This document shows positions 37,201-50,000 of a stretch of DNA of 64,000 bases, in pieces. The notes below the pieces were generated by a model. That model made no database searches and was not told the DNA's origin. It saw only the letters and a program-made list of their open reading frames with translations. Source of the DNA: Phylloscopus collybita (taxonomy: Eukaryota; Chordata; Aves; Passeriformes; Phylloscopidae); assembly GCA_027886175.1 (NCBI GenBank), contig JAJNNQ010000006.1, forward strand, positions 4,712,001 through 4,776,000, read 5' to 3'. How positions within the stretch are numbered: position 1 is the first letter of the stretch; every line of letters begins with the position of its first letter. The position numbers and the translations under genes were made by a program.

Positions 37201-40138
37201 AAAGTATATTTTGGACAGGTTTAATTTGCCTCTTCTTTTATTTTCCTTCTCCTCAATTCACTGAAGTAAAAGGTAACAATATCAAACTCTTCAATACTTT
37301 CTGAAAGGAAGTAACCCTTTCTTTTTAAATTTTAGCAGCTTTTGAAAGGTTCCTATGCATTCTGACCTCTTTTTAAATGGCCTTTTTTAATGAGCTTCAA
37401 CTTCTGAGAAAACTGTATCAAATATGTGTACAGAAATCCTGACATTTTTCTGCAACATTACACTAATGATAGGGTTCCTAAAATTTCATATTTGATCTAG
37501 AGTCACATCTTATAACAGATAGGTAGAAGAAAGTATTTGTAAAGGTCTGTTGTGTCAACCATCAAAAAAGGATATCTATTGAATGGTTTAACAGCATACT
37601 CTCATTGGAAATAAGCTGGTTCCACTACTCTGTGAAAATGAGCCATAAACCATAAAACTAGGGCCACTTCTCTAAGATGGCTTTGGACAGTTAGGTTGAC
37701 ATCACAGACTTTAACTTTCTGGTGGCAGTGGACGTTTCTGCTTTTGTTTTAATTTTAGATAACATTTGTCCTGCTACTCGAGAACCTATGCTGTGGTAGC
37801 TGCTGGTGACCTAATTGATACTCCAGCCCTCAATTTTGAATCACAGAGAGAGAAAACATTTCTTTTACTGTTTAACTCTGGTGACTTTTAGAGACTGTTC
37901 CTGGAGATTTTTTTGGAGGGACGGTGAGAACAAGGGTGGAGTTTCTTTTATTTTGTTCTTCAGGAGGTTAATGATGCCGGCATTTGAATAATTTTTGGGT
38001 TATTTATCAGAAGACTGCAATTCCAGGTAATTCACTTCTGACATAATGCATCTTTACTTAGCTTTGGCTATTGCACTGGACATCTTGCTGGTTGTCAAGA
38101 TTCCCCTATGCCAATACTCCCCCAGGAGTATTACGTACGTGACGCTAGATGACCAAATGGGATATTTTGTATTTCTCAAAAGCACATTGAGGGGTCTTGG
38201 CTTATTGGCTAGTGTAGATGACTAGATTTTAGGTGGTTTTTTGCAGGTGAACTGCAACCTATCTTAAAACTGGAAGTCCAGAGTTTTGGTGATTTTGCTG
38301 TCCTAGAAAGGGCTGTGTAGCCAGAGAAGAGGAAGAGGTTGTTTTTGTTTTTCTTTTTAGATTTTTAAAGCAGTATTTAGTTCTTAGAATTACATCTATG
38401 CAATGTAAAGAGGTATGATTAATGCATGAGCTGGAATGTGTAATATCACTTCCACAGATGTTAAAGCGTAAAAATTTTAAGTATATGACCTCTCACTTCA
38501 ACTGGGATTAAAAAAAGAAAAAAAAAAAAAGATTTTAAGGGAGTTAGACATGTTAGACATTCGTCTCTCTCTCTCTCATCCACTGTGAAGCAGATGCTTA
38601 TACTTCTAAGATTCCTCCAAACTGCCGAGCCTTAACATTAAATTATTTTTTAATTATCACAATTTTAATAGATATTTTCATCCATGAAACAGTTCTGCCT
38701 TTGCTGTCTGTATCTCAGAGCACTCTTACAGCTCAACATAAGCATCATACCTTCATAATTCATAGAAGAAGGACTAATGCTTTTAGAGCAGAAAGAACAG
38801 TATTCAACTCTGAGCTCTGTGTCTGTATATGATCATCAAGTACTTACATTTGTTCTTTTGTAGTACTGAACTTGCTGTAACAGGGTACCCAATTCAATGT
38901 ATTGCTGCAAAATACAGTGTGAAGGTAATTGGTCAAATTATTATCTAGTCAAAGGTCTTTAATGATTACCATAAATGAAGAATTTCTCAGCAGCTAAGAT
39001 GTGGTTATGTCTTCTATTTTAAAATCTGTATTGGCTCATCCAGGTTGTGTGAAATGCTTTTTTGCTATAAAAAAGCAGAGACAAAAAGTATGACCGGTTC
39101 TTACAGTGGTCCAGTTTACAGTTAAGTTCTTAGCACCATCAAAAAGGAGGAGTAATTTCCAGGGCAAAAGTGTGATTCTTTCAATGGCAGAGAATTGACG
39201 AAAAGGCAGTTTATAGCAGGCATTTTGACTGTCAATATCATGAAAAATGGAAATGTTGATTCTGGTAGCAGCTGTGTTTAGGAGGAGACAGATGTTCTAC
39301 GTAAGTAAAAGCATAAGGTCAGTTTTCCTGGATATCTCTATTTGAGATATTAGACATAAAATAGAGACATGAGTTCTGAAGTTGTAAAGGTTTATTCGGG
39401 TTGATAAGTACTGGGTTCTGTAAGTGCCATAATGATCGTATATGAGTGTATATATATCAGGTAGGTTTGCTGCAAAAAGAGAGATAATAGCTTAAAACTT
39501 GTGAGAAGAAAAGAAACAGCAGAATTATATCTGCTTCCAAAATAGGATGTGCTGTATTTGAGAGATACACATAAGAATGCTAAAATACACCTCCTTTTTT
39601 TGTTATTTTCGATGTTTATTTTTCTAACTCGATACATAGTGAATGTGAAGATGAACTTTTATTCTAATTTCATATATTTAGCTAGGATGGACGTGAACAT
39701 AATATGTGTTATAATCTTATTTTTGAACTAAAGGATTTAGAAACTGGAAGAGAGTATGGTGCACATTGACCTACATGCTGAACAGAAGATGTATTTTCCA
39801 TCCTTTCTCTAAAACAAAAAAGACATCCATGGTATACAAGCACATCTATTTCACAAGTCCCTTGGGAGTAACAGGTGTCTGCCCAATTTCTGTTGCAAAC
39901 AGCAGTGACTTAAATTTTGGACAAAACTTTTTGCCTATTTTCCAAGCTCAAATAGTCCAACCATACAAGAAGTAGCAAATATTTCTAATTACCTCCTACT
40001 GATCAAACCAAAACAAAGATTTAAAAAATGGTGTGGGGAGTGGCAGGGAAACCCAAATATCCAAGATCCCAGCCACTTGTGTAAGCATTTGCTGTGTGAC
40101 ATTAAACCTTTGGCCCCCAGCTTCACTGATTGAGTGCT

Positions 40139-40220
40139 GCCCGTGTTACGGATACCGATCCGCTGGACGCTGCTGCGAAGGCCGGAGCTGCTGCGAAGCA
40201 GAGTGGTGTGATGTGAAGTG
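40139..40220. other. CpG-rich patch with an 18-bp direct repeat in intron 1
   Basis: About nine CpGs within roughly 110 bp in otherwise CpG-poor intron DNA, about 0.9 kb before exon 2. It contains GCTGCTGCGAAG twice (40169-40180 and 40187-40198), an 18-bp period. An acceptor-like TTTGGCCCCCAG precedes it (ends near 40120), but no good donor follows, so an exon is not supported. Unknown function. Confidence 0.4.
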
Positions 40221-41139
40221 ATGCAGAAAACAGTAGAAGCTCTGTCGCTAGGTCAGCTGCAAGAAGAAATGACGTGCATGAATGTACAGTATGCGGAGTT
40301 TTCTGAATGATGCAGTCTCTCTTTCTCCCAAAGAACTTCAGCTAATGATACAAGGGGAATTCAGTTCCCTTTGGCAGGACTCCATGTTGGTCTGGATCCT
40401 TTTAATACTTCTGCTTCTACAGTTACTTGGCTCATGTTGCTAAAAATATACATGGCAGACTTAAAGTACCCTCTTTTAAAACCTACTTGTCAACAGTGAT
40501 CATTTAATGTTCTTGTTTGCATGTGTGATTCTCATTATTCTGACATAGCTATTAATACTGATGAAAATTAAAGAGAGAAAATCCAAATGTTTTCATACTT
40601 ACATTTTTCCAGTAGCATCTAAGAAACCCCACAGCTAATCAGCCGTAAATTTTCCTGATTTTTTGTTTATTTTTTTCAATTCAAGTGTAATATAGCAGTA
40701 TATAAAACTATTACAGCAGTAAGAGCTTCAGAATCCCAGTAGATGATGTAATTATGATTAAAAATTAGTATTATTGAATAATTCACTTTTTTTTTAATAT
40801 GCAAGGGTAATTTTTTTCTCTCATTTTCAATAACCATCAGTCTTAATATCTATCTAATGAAAAAACATAAACAGTGTCATCTGTCAGGTTACTAACAGAG
40901 AATGCCACTTATTGGAGTCTCATTGTTTACTTTAGCAGGTAATTTGTGGACCGGAATCATTTAATTGTTCTGAGCACATAATTACATGCCAGCATTTTCC
41001 AATTTAATTAAAATGTACAAATCTGAAGATTAAGGGAATTTTTGAATTATTAATCATTTCTCCTCTAGGAAATCTTGTTGCTCTGCAGGAGATTTGTCCA
41101 GTGTACAACTATACGTATTTTTTTCCTTCTCTTTCACAG

Positions 41140-41198
41140 ACAGACAATTTTCCCGCAGAGCCCAATTACATGGGCAGCAGGCAGCAGTTTGTTCAAAG
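41140..41198 (+). CDS. PCDH17: Protocadherin-17, coding exon 2
   Basis: A 59-nt exon between TTTCACAG and GTAAGG. In frame from exon 1 (phase 0) it encodes residues 877-895, TDNFPAEPNYMGSRQQFVQ, plus two bases (AG) of a Ser codon completed by exon 3. This matches the PCDH17 cytoplasmic tail as I know it from other vertebrates. The length is not a multiple of three, so skipping changes the frame. The ORF is short and detectable only by splice logic and family recognition. Confidence 0.96.
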
Positions 41199-41322
41199 GT
41201 AAGGCCTATTAAATAACTTTCTTGGCTTCCCCATTTGCATTCTTGTCAAAATTGCTTTGCCAGAGAGTACAATTCAACTAAGAACAAGTAAATACAACAC
41301 TCTCTCTCTCTCTCTCTCTCTT

Positions 41323-41354
<32 letters not shown>

Positions 41355-41383
41355 CTTTTTTTTTTTTTAAATATGTATTTCAG
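41199..41383 (+). other. PCDH17: PCDH17 intron 2 with 69-nt pyrimidine tract
   Basis: A 185-nt intron from GTAAGG to TATTTCAG, phase 2. From 41300 to 41368 it is entirely pyrimidine: CT repeats (41300-41320), then T with rare C. AAATATGT separates the tract from the acceptor. CUCUCU and U-rich RNA are the preferred ligands of PTB proteins, so exon 3 inclusion may be regulated; this is inference. Confidence 0.93.
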
Positions 41384-41556
41384 TAGCTCCACTTTCAAGG
41401 ATCCAGAAAGAGCCAGCTTGAGGGACAGCGGGCATGGGGACAGTGATCAGGCTGACAGTGACCAAGACACTAACAAAGGCTCCTGCTGTGACATGTCTGT
41501 TAGGGAGGCACTCAAGATGAAAACTACTTCAACTAAAAACCAGCCACTTGAACAAG
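41384..41556 (+). CDS. PCDH17: Protocadherin-17, coding exon 3
   Basis: A 173-nt exon from TATTTCAG to GTGAGT. Its first base completes the Ser codon begun in exon 2; it then encodes residues 897-953 and one base (G) of the next codon, so intron 3 is phase 1. It contains the acidic Ser/Asp segment with DSGHGDSD, the conserved tail motif (CM2) of delta-protocadherins, and ends with QPLEQ. The start and end agree with the known PCDH17 tail, in which the next codon is Asp. The frame runs on without a stop to the donor. The rest of the tail, about 200 residues in other vertebrates, lies beyond the window. Confidence 0.97.
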
Positions 41557-44500
41557 GTGAGTGAAGCCTACAATGCCTACAAAAGCGTAAAGTTTAAAAC
41601 GTCATTATCAACCTAATAGTATTGCAGTTGTGGGTTATCAGGGAGGAATAGCCTACTGATAATATTATCAGAGAAAACAGTAAATCTTGTCTCTAGCCCA
41701 GAGCAAAGAACACAGTATCTTTCAGAATGAACATGAAATGAAACCACAAGTGTCCAAAGCAGATTAAAATAAAAAATTAAAAAAGAAAAAAAAAATCAGT
41801 ACTTTTGAAAATGATTAGAATATACTCTATCTCCACTGGCATTGCCTGTGATATATTATATACAATCCTTCTGTCAAAGCGTGATTTGGAAATTCAAACT
41901 AGACACAACTGCAACAGATAAAAGAACACCAGTCATTTACATTCCCCATGTAGTTTGGAGAAGAGGAAAAGAAAATGTTTCACATAAAAGACAAGAGTAA
42001 AAATGAATCAGAAGATGTTTTCATTTCATGGATGCATTTTCCTGTTTGTAATGTTGATTTCACGATTAGGAGTTGTATGAGAAGTGTCAAATATTAATAC
42101 AATCTTATTTTCAATATACTTTCATTCACATCCCGCAAAGGTAGCAAAGATTTGCAGTGTCTGTGAAACAGTTAAAATGACTTAGATCAGGACAACCACA
42201 ATATTCTCTGCTAACATGCATTCTGAAAAACAAGCATATTTATTTCCTCAAACTGTCCAATTCATTTTTTTTCCAGATGTGTTTTATCTAATTAGGAGGT
42301 CTTTTATTTCAAAAGATACACTTCTTTTTTTATTTTTTTAGAGAATTAAGCAGACAAAGCACTCCAGCATTCTCTGCTTTTATGTTTTGCTTCTATGCTG
42401 TAAGCGATAAAGAAGTGCATCACTGAATGATTTTTAAATGTTTTGTATGTTTCCCATTATTTTACTTTGTTTTGGGGAGGTTGTTTCAGTGTTAAAGATA
42501 GTTAGAAAATTATTAAATCAGTCAGCTTTAATAAGGAGTTAGGTTTCTAATTAAGCAGAAATATATGATAAGATTTTTATTAGTTGTTGATTAATAGGAC
42601 CTGAATTTTTCACCTCTTAGCTTAGTCTGATCTGTAGTACAGTCATCAGAAAACACATGTTCAACTTCATTTTTCTGATTATGTTGAGATTGCAGTATAA
42701 TTTTTTCAGTGAAAAATATTTAGAATGCTGCAGTATAATTTATTCTGTATACATTTGGAGGTTGACCTCATATGTGACCTTATTTTCCAAGTAATAAATG
42801 CCAGAAAGATTATTTTTTCCTGACCTTTTGCCACAGCAACTCTCTGCTTATAATTGGACATTGATCTGTATAAAGATGCACTGCAGGGTTTTTTTTTTTT
42901 AAGGAAGCTATTTGAGCATGTGTCTTATTCTCTGAGTTTTGTGACACAAAGACAAAAATTCTGGATTTCCATCTATCCAAGTATACCCATGAAAGAGCTT
43001 TAAAATTTTTAAGGTTTCAATAAGAAATTATCTAGAACTCAGATTAAAAATGTGTGTTTTCTTAGAAAAGGACTGTATGGCCAGTGTTCATAATACTGCT
43101 GTTTGTCCAGCAGCATCAAACTGAATTCTGTTCAATCTAGTAAGCACATTAAGCCAAATATTCCCATTGTTTATTTTCATTAAAATGCAAAAAGTTATAT
43201 GCAGGTTTACGTTTGTCATTATACCTAGGTGAGCTGCCCTATTCATCAAGAAAATTTATTCCTATTGCTCAGATGAATTCCTCATGTTCTTATTAAACAT
43301 ATATTGAATTGTGGATATTAAGAATTGTCAGCCACTGAACTACAGCAATGGCTTTTTATGTGGATTTCTTTACTGAGGAAAATAAAATAGTGGAGATAGA
43401 GAGACAAAGTATTTTTTCCTTTTTTTTTTTTTTTCTTTTGTTCCCCCCAAATATAATTACAAATTGTAATGATATAAATTTATTTGCTTGAATGAACTCC
43501 TCTGTCTCTAGTGTGCTTTAATAAAATCATTGTCATATTATGAAAACAGAACCTCCATCGAGTACCTTATGGGATTTCAGGTCATTGTAGTAACAAATGT
43601 GGTGCTATGTGGTGTTCCCAATGAAATCAATGATTATTTGTCATTGAACCTAGTATGATTTGGGTTCTTAGCCCAAGGTAATATTTCTCTTTTGAAAGAA
43701 GATAAATAAAACTGCTTTCTCTAGTCATAAGCCAAGTTGAAGGAGGGTAAGAAATATGATATATGTGATTAGGATAGAAAAAGAATTGAATTTTTCTTTA
43801 GAGAAAAATTATTTTCTGGAAAAAGGAGATGGAAAGCTTGCTAGAAACAATTGACTCCAGCAATGTCTGAAGCAGTATCAGAAGTTGTGGTTCTGTCATC
43901 ATTCTGGTTGTATGCAAGGATGAGAATTCACTATTTTGTAGCCAAGTTCTAGGTTTGGTTATTGTTTATTAAAGATATTAACAACACTTTAGCTTCTGCT
44001 ATTAGAACAACACTAATAATTAAATCTTATGAAATGACTGAAAAATTACATGGACTATCTGTGAATTGACGTGATCTAGATCTGTGATCTTGACGTGAAA
44101 ATCCTAATTTAAAAGTGAGTTAAGTTTAAGTTTGATATATTCTTAATGTAATTCCAAATACTATTGTCATGTGTCAAATTCTGCCTATGTCAGTAATAAG
44201 AATTCTAGTTGTACCAGAAATTTGACTACAGTTTTGATCAACTCTAGCCCGGATAGTTGAAAATTAAAAGGCCATAATGAAATAAATAGTGTTTTGGTAT
44301 CACTGCAGCAATGGTGCTTCTCTCAGTAACAGAGAAGTAGCAAATTTTATGAAAAAAGTTTTGTAGACAAGATGTCTTCTGATCTCAGCATGAGATGGGA
44401 AGCAATCAGTCATACGTTATGATTTTCACTGAACAAATGAAAGCAGTGAATGATAGAGACTGTCAGTTTACTATTGAAATACTTGATCTCAAGGAAAATG

Positions 44501-44689
44501 TATCCGAACAACAAGTTTTGTCTGGTAGTGATTTTAAACATTTTCACAAATAAGAAAGACAATGCAAATTAGATACACTAATTTCATAATTAATGAAATG
44601 CTTATGGAATTATCTTAATGGAAGGAAAGCAGAAAAAAACCCCAAACTGTAAAAATTATTATGCTCGTTAGTCTTGTGTTAGAATAAGC

Positions 44690-45020
44690 ACGTCTCACTT
44701 TTGGTATCAGCCTTATACTCTCTTGCTGTGATATCCAAGCCACTTTCTGCATAAGAATATCTAGCTGTCTCTTAAGCTTACTTATGTTATCTTAATCAGC
44801 TGTCTTACTAAACAGCTTGTTCCATATGCCTGCTACTCTTTTAATAGAATGGTTTTGGATAAACTTATTTTGTTTACCTGTCTTTTTTTCCACTTCTGTT
44901 GCTGATACTTTAAACCCTATCACTAGTTTGGACAGTTTGAGATCGCCCTACTTAGAGGTCTTACAAGAATTAGTAGTTTTGAACACATCTGTCAAATTAC
45001 CTATTTATTCCACTCAAAAT
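44690..45020 (-). mobile_element. Probable ancient CR1/L3-type LINE remnant
   Basis: The passage around 44810-44880 (AACAGCTTGTTCCATATGCC, then 'ctgctactcttttaatagaatggttttgg') resembles the reverse complement of old amniote CR1/L3 elements, where 'cagcttgttccattgtctcactactcttattgtgaagaattttt' is typical. The surrounding 300 bp have the same character but are strongly decayed. Boundaries are approximate, and the call rests on memory of the consensus. Confidence 0.4.
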
Positions 45021-45376
45021 TTTAGCATGCAATATTAATTTTTTGTATTTAAATAACAGAGTAATTGTTTTGTTTGCTTTAAGTATGGTTTAAGAATAAC
45101 AGCAATAATCTGTATTTCCTTAAAAGGTATCCAAAGGTGAAAATTATATCATAACCCATAAAACATAAACAATAATATCTACAAGGGAGCAGTAAAACAG
45201 AAAGATGTTAATTTTATACTTTTCTTAGTGAGTCCTGCATATGCTTACTTTATAATCAGTAAAAAACCCCAAGTTATGGACTTTTCTGCAGCTAATCATA
45301 ATCTTTTTGTCTTTGTTAGATTTTCCAAGGAATTTTTAGTTTATTTTTCTTTTGTTCTGTTTCTTTCTGTCTGTGA

Positions 45377-45402
45377 TTTTTGTTTGTTTGTTTGTTTGTT
45401 TG
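45377..45402. repeat. (TTTG)n microsatellite
   Basis: About six TTTG units followed by TGATTTTGTTTGTTGTTG, in intron 3. Confidence 0.9.
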
Positions 45403-46875
45403 TGATTTTGTTTGTTGTTGTTGATGTTTTAGTGCAAATCTACTCTTTCATGTCTTTGTCAAAAAAACTTCAAGGGATCAAATATCTCCAAATTCAGTAG
45501 CTTTGCTGAATTTTTGCTTTATCACTGTGTGTTGCATCTTTCAACACAGTTTCTTGCCATTCACACCTGCATCCCATAGAAGAGCCATTTCTGCATATGC
45601 TGTTGCCTCATTAACGATAGCGTGGATCCTGAGAATAAAGAAAAAAACAGAGGCAACTGCTTGGAGCAAGGGTAAAATGAAATTCTTCACCGTAGTTGTC
45701 GGAGTCTCCTCTAGGACTAAGGCTGCTCATCAGGCTTCTCTGCAAAACAGCACCATTTTAGTCTAGGGTATTGTTACTAGTATAAAAGGAACTTAATGTA
45801 TCTGCATGAAAAAAGTGCTACTAAGTGTAATTTGAAAATATAATAGCTCTTTCTTCATCACAACAAAAATATATTTGCATCACAAACTGGTGCAGTTCTG
45901 CATGTAAGTCTTAGGAATAAAAATTACATCAGTTCTAGAGACTCTCTATGAACACTGTTTGTTATGCCTTATGTTTGCCCACTGAACATGTTCACATAAC
46001 ATGTCTGTAGTAACTTGTTCATTTGTAGTCTCCATTTCTAAACAAGACTGATCCTAGAAATCAAGTATCCTGCATTATCCATCTGCAGCAGAGCAGAAAT
46101 CACAAAAAAAAAATTTACCGAGATTTTTCTGTACTATCCATTAATTTTCTTGGCATAATCTTGCTAGAGTCTGTTGGATAATTAAAATCCATTCTGTTTA
46201 ACTGACGGACGTAGAATCAGTCTAGACTGATAAGTGCAGAAAGTTCATCAAGCACATTTCTGCTGTCTGACATCATCACCAATGTTTTCCATGCCATTGG
46301 GAATGATGAGCTCTTTTACGAATATACCAGCTTAATGAGATAATAGAAAAAGGTTGTGGAGACATATTTCTTTTCAAAGTTTGCAAAACGGATGATGGTA
46401 TCTTCTGAGAAACTGGAGGCTGGGAGTCTCCAGGAACTGACACAACCTGTGAAATCTTTTGTTCAACAATGCTTCCTCCCATAGGTTTTTTCCCCTGGAC
46501 AGAACATCACATTCTCTCTGTGCTCAGAATAGCTGTCAGACTGCCCTTCTTGCTCTGACACCACTTAAGAATCTTTATGTCCAGCACTATCATCCTTTCT
46601 AACTTGCTTACTTCTGACATGGTCAGGTAAGATGCCAACTTGCTGTTTACTTTCACACAGTATCCATTTTTCAATTTCATCTGATGAATTATTTTCCAGG
46701 AAAGCTATAAGAGCAATTTAATTGTACTGAGGGTCATTCTTCTTGGTATGTCTCAGTAGTAGAATCTGTTTCTAGAACTGTGAATTCTGAAAGTTGTTAG
46801 GTCAAACCCACACAAAATGAGATTTTGAGGCTTGGGTTTTCTGCTTCTGTTTGTTCTTTTCTATATATTTTTTTC

Positions 46876-46899
46876 ATATATATATATATATATATATAT
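46876..46899. repeat. (TA)n microsatellite
   Basis: About twelve TA units flanked by T-rich sequence in intron 3. Confidence 0.93.
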
Positions 46900-47033
46900 T
46901 TTGGTTCTGTGTTTTATGTAAGCACATGTATCATCCTAGATGAGGACTAGCATAGGTCAAAGAAAACTTATCTATTCTGTAACCGTTTCTGATTGATCAA
47001 ATTTGTTATCAACAAGCTGAAGATATTTGATTT

Positions 47034-47073
47034 TGAGACTTTAAGATATATTCTGAGACTTTAAGATTAAAAT
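47034..47073. repeat. Two 20-bp tandem units
   Basis: TGAGACTTTAAGATATATTC is followed directly by TGAGACTTTAAGATTAAAAT; the first 14 bases are identical. A small local duplication. Confidence 0.85.
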
Positions 47074-50000
47074 GTAGGTAGAGTTTTATGAAGAATAATA
47101 CCATTCTTTAATGTTTAGTCTGGTGTGTGTAGCAAGTTCAATACGACATTGGAGCCACTGACATTACTTCTTTCCTTTTTTTCTCCTCTGAGTGCTTCAT
47201 TCAGTGAAACAGTACCTCTAAATGTATGGGATTTAGCAGGACTATTATTGGTCTCATGCTCCTTATAAATCCTTATGAATGGTGATAATGAAACTTCGAT
47301 TTGGATTAAACTTTTAAATTGATATATTTCACTTTTAGTCAGAGGAAACGAATAGAAGTTTCAAATGTTCTAAGTGTCTTGACCTCAAGCATTTAAAGAT
47401 TACCTAGGTAAGAATTTTGCAAGATTTTGTTACCTGGGCTGAGCTAGACTGTGCAAATCTTCAATAGTTCCCTGTTTTTGAGAGATGAGAGTTATATTCT
47501 GCCTTCTAACCAAAGTTAATGAACAAAAGAGAAAAATACAGGTCAGTTGCCTTTCTTGTACAGATGATTGTCAGCCTTTCTCATGTTAATACCTAGTAAT
47601 CTATGACATCTTTTGCTTTATAATGTCTACAGCAAATTATATGATGGATTTCGACAAAATAAAGAAAACTCTCATATCTGCCAACTTTGTTCACTCAGAA
47701 TATTATGTTGGATATCGCTCATGGTTTAGGATCTATTTTTAGACAATCTCCTAGTCTACCAGTCAATTTAAGTTAATCTTTTAGATTTCAGCTATTTTTA
47801 TGCTGAGTCCAGACTTGTGATTGAAGCTGTGTGACTGCTTCAAAGCACAGTTCAGTTTGGTGCTTCCTTGTTAGAGATGGGAGGGCTACCAGGCACAGCT
47901 TCGCCATAGTGTGCTCTTCTCAGAAGTACACAAGAAGCTTTTGTTTTCAAGCAATGATATCCAGGTAAGGAAGGAGAAGTTTGAGGAAGCAGATGCTTGT
48001 CCTAAAAGAACAGAAAAGTCAGAAAAGGAAGTGAAGTGGCATCTTAACGGAGAAGGGCTAGATTCACTTAATGCCTCATTACTTCTCTGCCTCTGTTGAT
48101 ATGAAAAAAGAAGTGGTGCAAACATTCTGGCAGCTGAAGTGACAGTGAATGCAGTTTGCATCAGATTGCCTTAGCCTATTATTGCTGCCTGTTATTGCCC
48201 ATCATCCTGCATTTCAACTCTGCTGTGTTCTGCCAAACCGGGTTTTTAAACGGGTGTGTGTTTCAGCACCTGGCAGATTATTGCCATCATATATCTGATG
48301 GCTGTGAAATTTTGTGAACAGCATATCCCAGAACTAATGTATTTAGGCAAAGATTAGGGGTCAAATTTCTCTAACTGACTTTCAGAACATACAGAAAGAG
48401 CTTTCTCCATTGTACACACAAACATGTCACTGTGAAACAAAGGGATTGCACAGCTTCATCTTTGCACCATTTGGTGTGTCATGCTACATTTTTTAGGTAA
48501 TTTTATTTCTCCTTCACTTTATTTCTACTTATTTTATAATTAAAAATTACTTCAGTGGGTGAAAATTATGCATATTTTTGGCCTGTTTTGTTTTCACTGG
48601 ATGCTTCACTATTGAATCAATTTAGACAGGCCCTTACTAATGTCTGAAAAGTTCATGACTGCACCAATAAAGGTATTCATAAATTTCAGAAGAGTTTTCT
48701 TTGATGAGCTTATTTGCAAATTAATTCATACCATGCACTTCAAGATCACAAGTCTATTACCATAAGTCTCGTATCTGAGATTCTAATATTTGGGTGCTGT
48801 AGCTGTTGGTGCTCATCTCTTTCTGCTTTACTTCAGAGGCAACAAAGCAGAATATCCCTCCCCTGTCACTAGTAGAAATCTCATTACATCCTTTCTGTAC
48901 TTTCTGTTTTGACATTGCCTTTCCTGGGGCTGAGCACAGTTATTGTACTGCAGTTTGTTCTTGGAAGGCTTAGAATCCATAAGTTATCTTTTCACTTTAT
49001 TCCCACCAGAAGAGCAAGAGAGGGATTTGTAGTTCTCAGTAAGATGAGGTCCTTCTATGTCAAAATCATTATCTTCAGCTAACATTTCTTCTTTTCAGAT
49101 TCTTTTTATAAATTGAAAGAAAAGTGGGGGCATAGAAAGATCAACAATTTTGAAACAAGGAAATCAGAAAATAGAGAGTTTTCATAGTATCAGGCTTTAT
49201 GCATTTCTCTGGGTGATAAATGGATGTTCTCTACTTGTGCTTACTTTAGTTAATGAATATTTTAGGGCATATATTCATATATTGGATGAATACTTAATAT
49301 CAAGGAAACTATTGTAACAGGACTAGAAAGTCTGTTCTTGACTCTTATTCTGTGTCTGAAAACATCCTTGAATGGTGTACTTACAAGCTTCTTTTAATTA
49401 AGCTTACACAGAATTAGAGTTTTAAAAAACACATATATATGAGGGTATGTGTGGTTTTTTCAGTTATATAGAGAAGACAAAATAAACACATTTGTCTTCC
49501 TCATTTTAAATCGTCATTTTATGATTTATGTATCTCCTCTTATTATGTATCTCTCAGCAGAAAATACTGATATGATAAACAGCAATAGTGGACCAGATTT
49601 AGCAAAATCCCATTGCGTATTGCAGGCACATTTTTTTTTACCAAAAAAGAAACAATGTTCTGCAGATGGAGTTACCGTAAAGCTGATACATATTAGTTGA
49701 AATCTGAATGATTGTGTTTATCAACAGTTCTATGTCCAGCTGGGGAAGACAAAAGACAAGTGTCTTAAATAAGAGACAGGAGTTAACTATTCCATTCAGC
49801 AATGCTTTAGCTGGAATACTACTAATCGTATTTTGTTCTTCTGGAACAAAAAGTATCTCCTAAAGTCTGTGCACACTAATAGAGACTATCCTTTCCCTGG
49901 CCCTCTTTCTGTTTACATACTACTTTTCTCCTATGCTGTGGTTTCCAGAGGGAGAAATGTGGTTTAATTTAATTTGGGCCAGAGTTGCAGCATGCTCTAA

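Larger units (their letters stand above)
17072..41139 (+). other. PCDH17: PCDH17 intron 1 (about 24.1 kb)
   Basis: Donor GTAGGA at 17072; acceptor TTTTTCCTTCTCTTTCACAG ends at 41139. Phase 0. The interior is AT-rich. It holds two CR1 pieces, a GGAA microsatellite, several long A or T runs, (TA)n repeats at 20038-20055 and 27025-27044, the phased ATTGACA array at 33401-33608 and a small CpG-rich patch at 40139-40220. No other gene was found; open frames are under 130 codons and lack family resemblance. If the intron is retained, translation adds only Val-Gly-Asp-Phe before a stop at 17084-17086. Confidence 0.93.
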
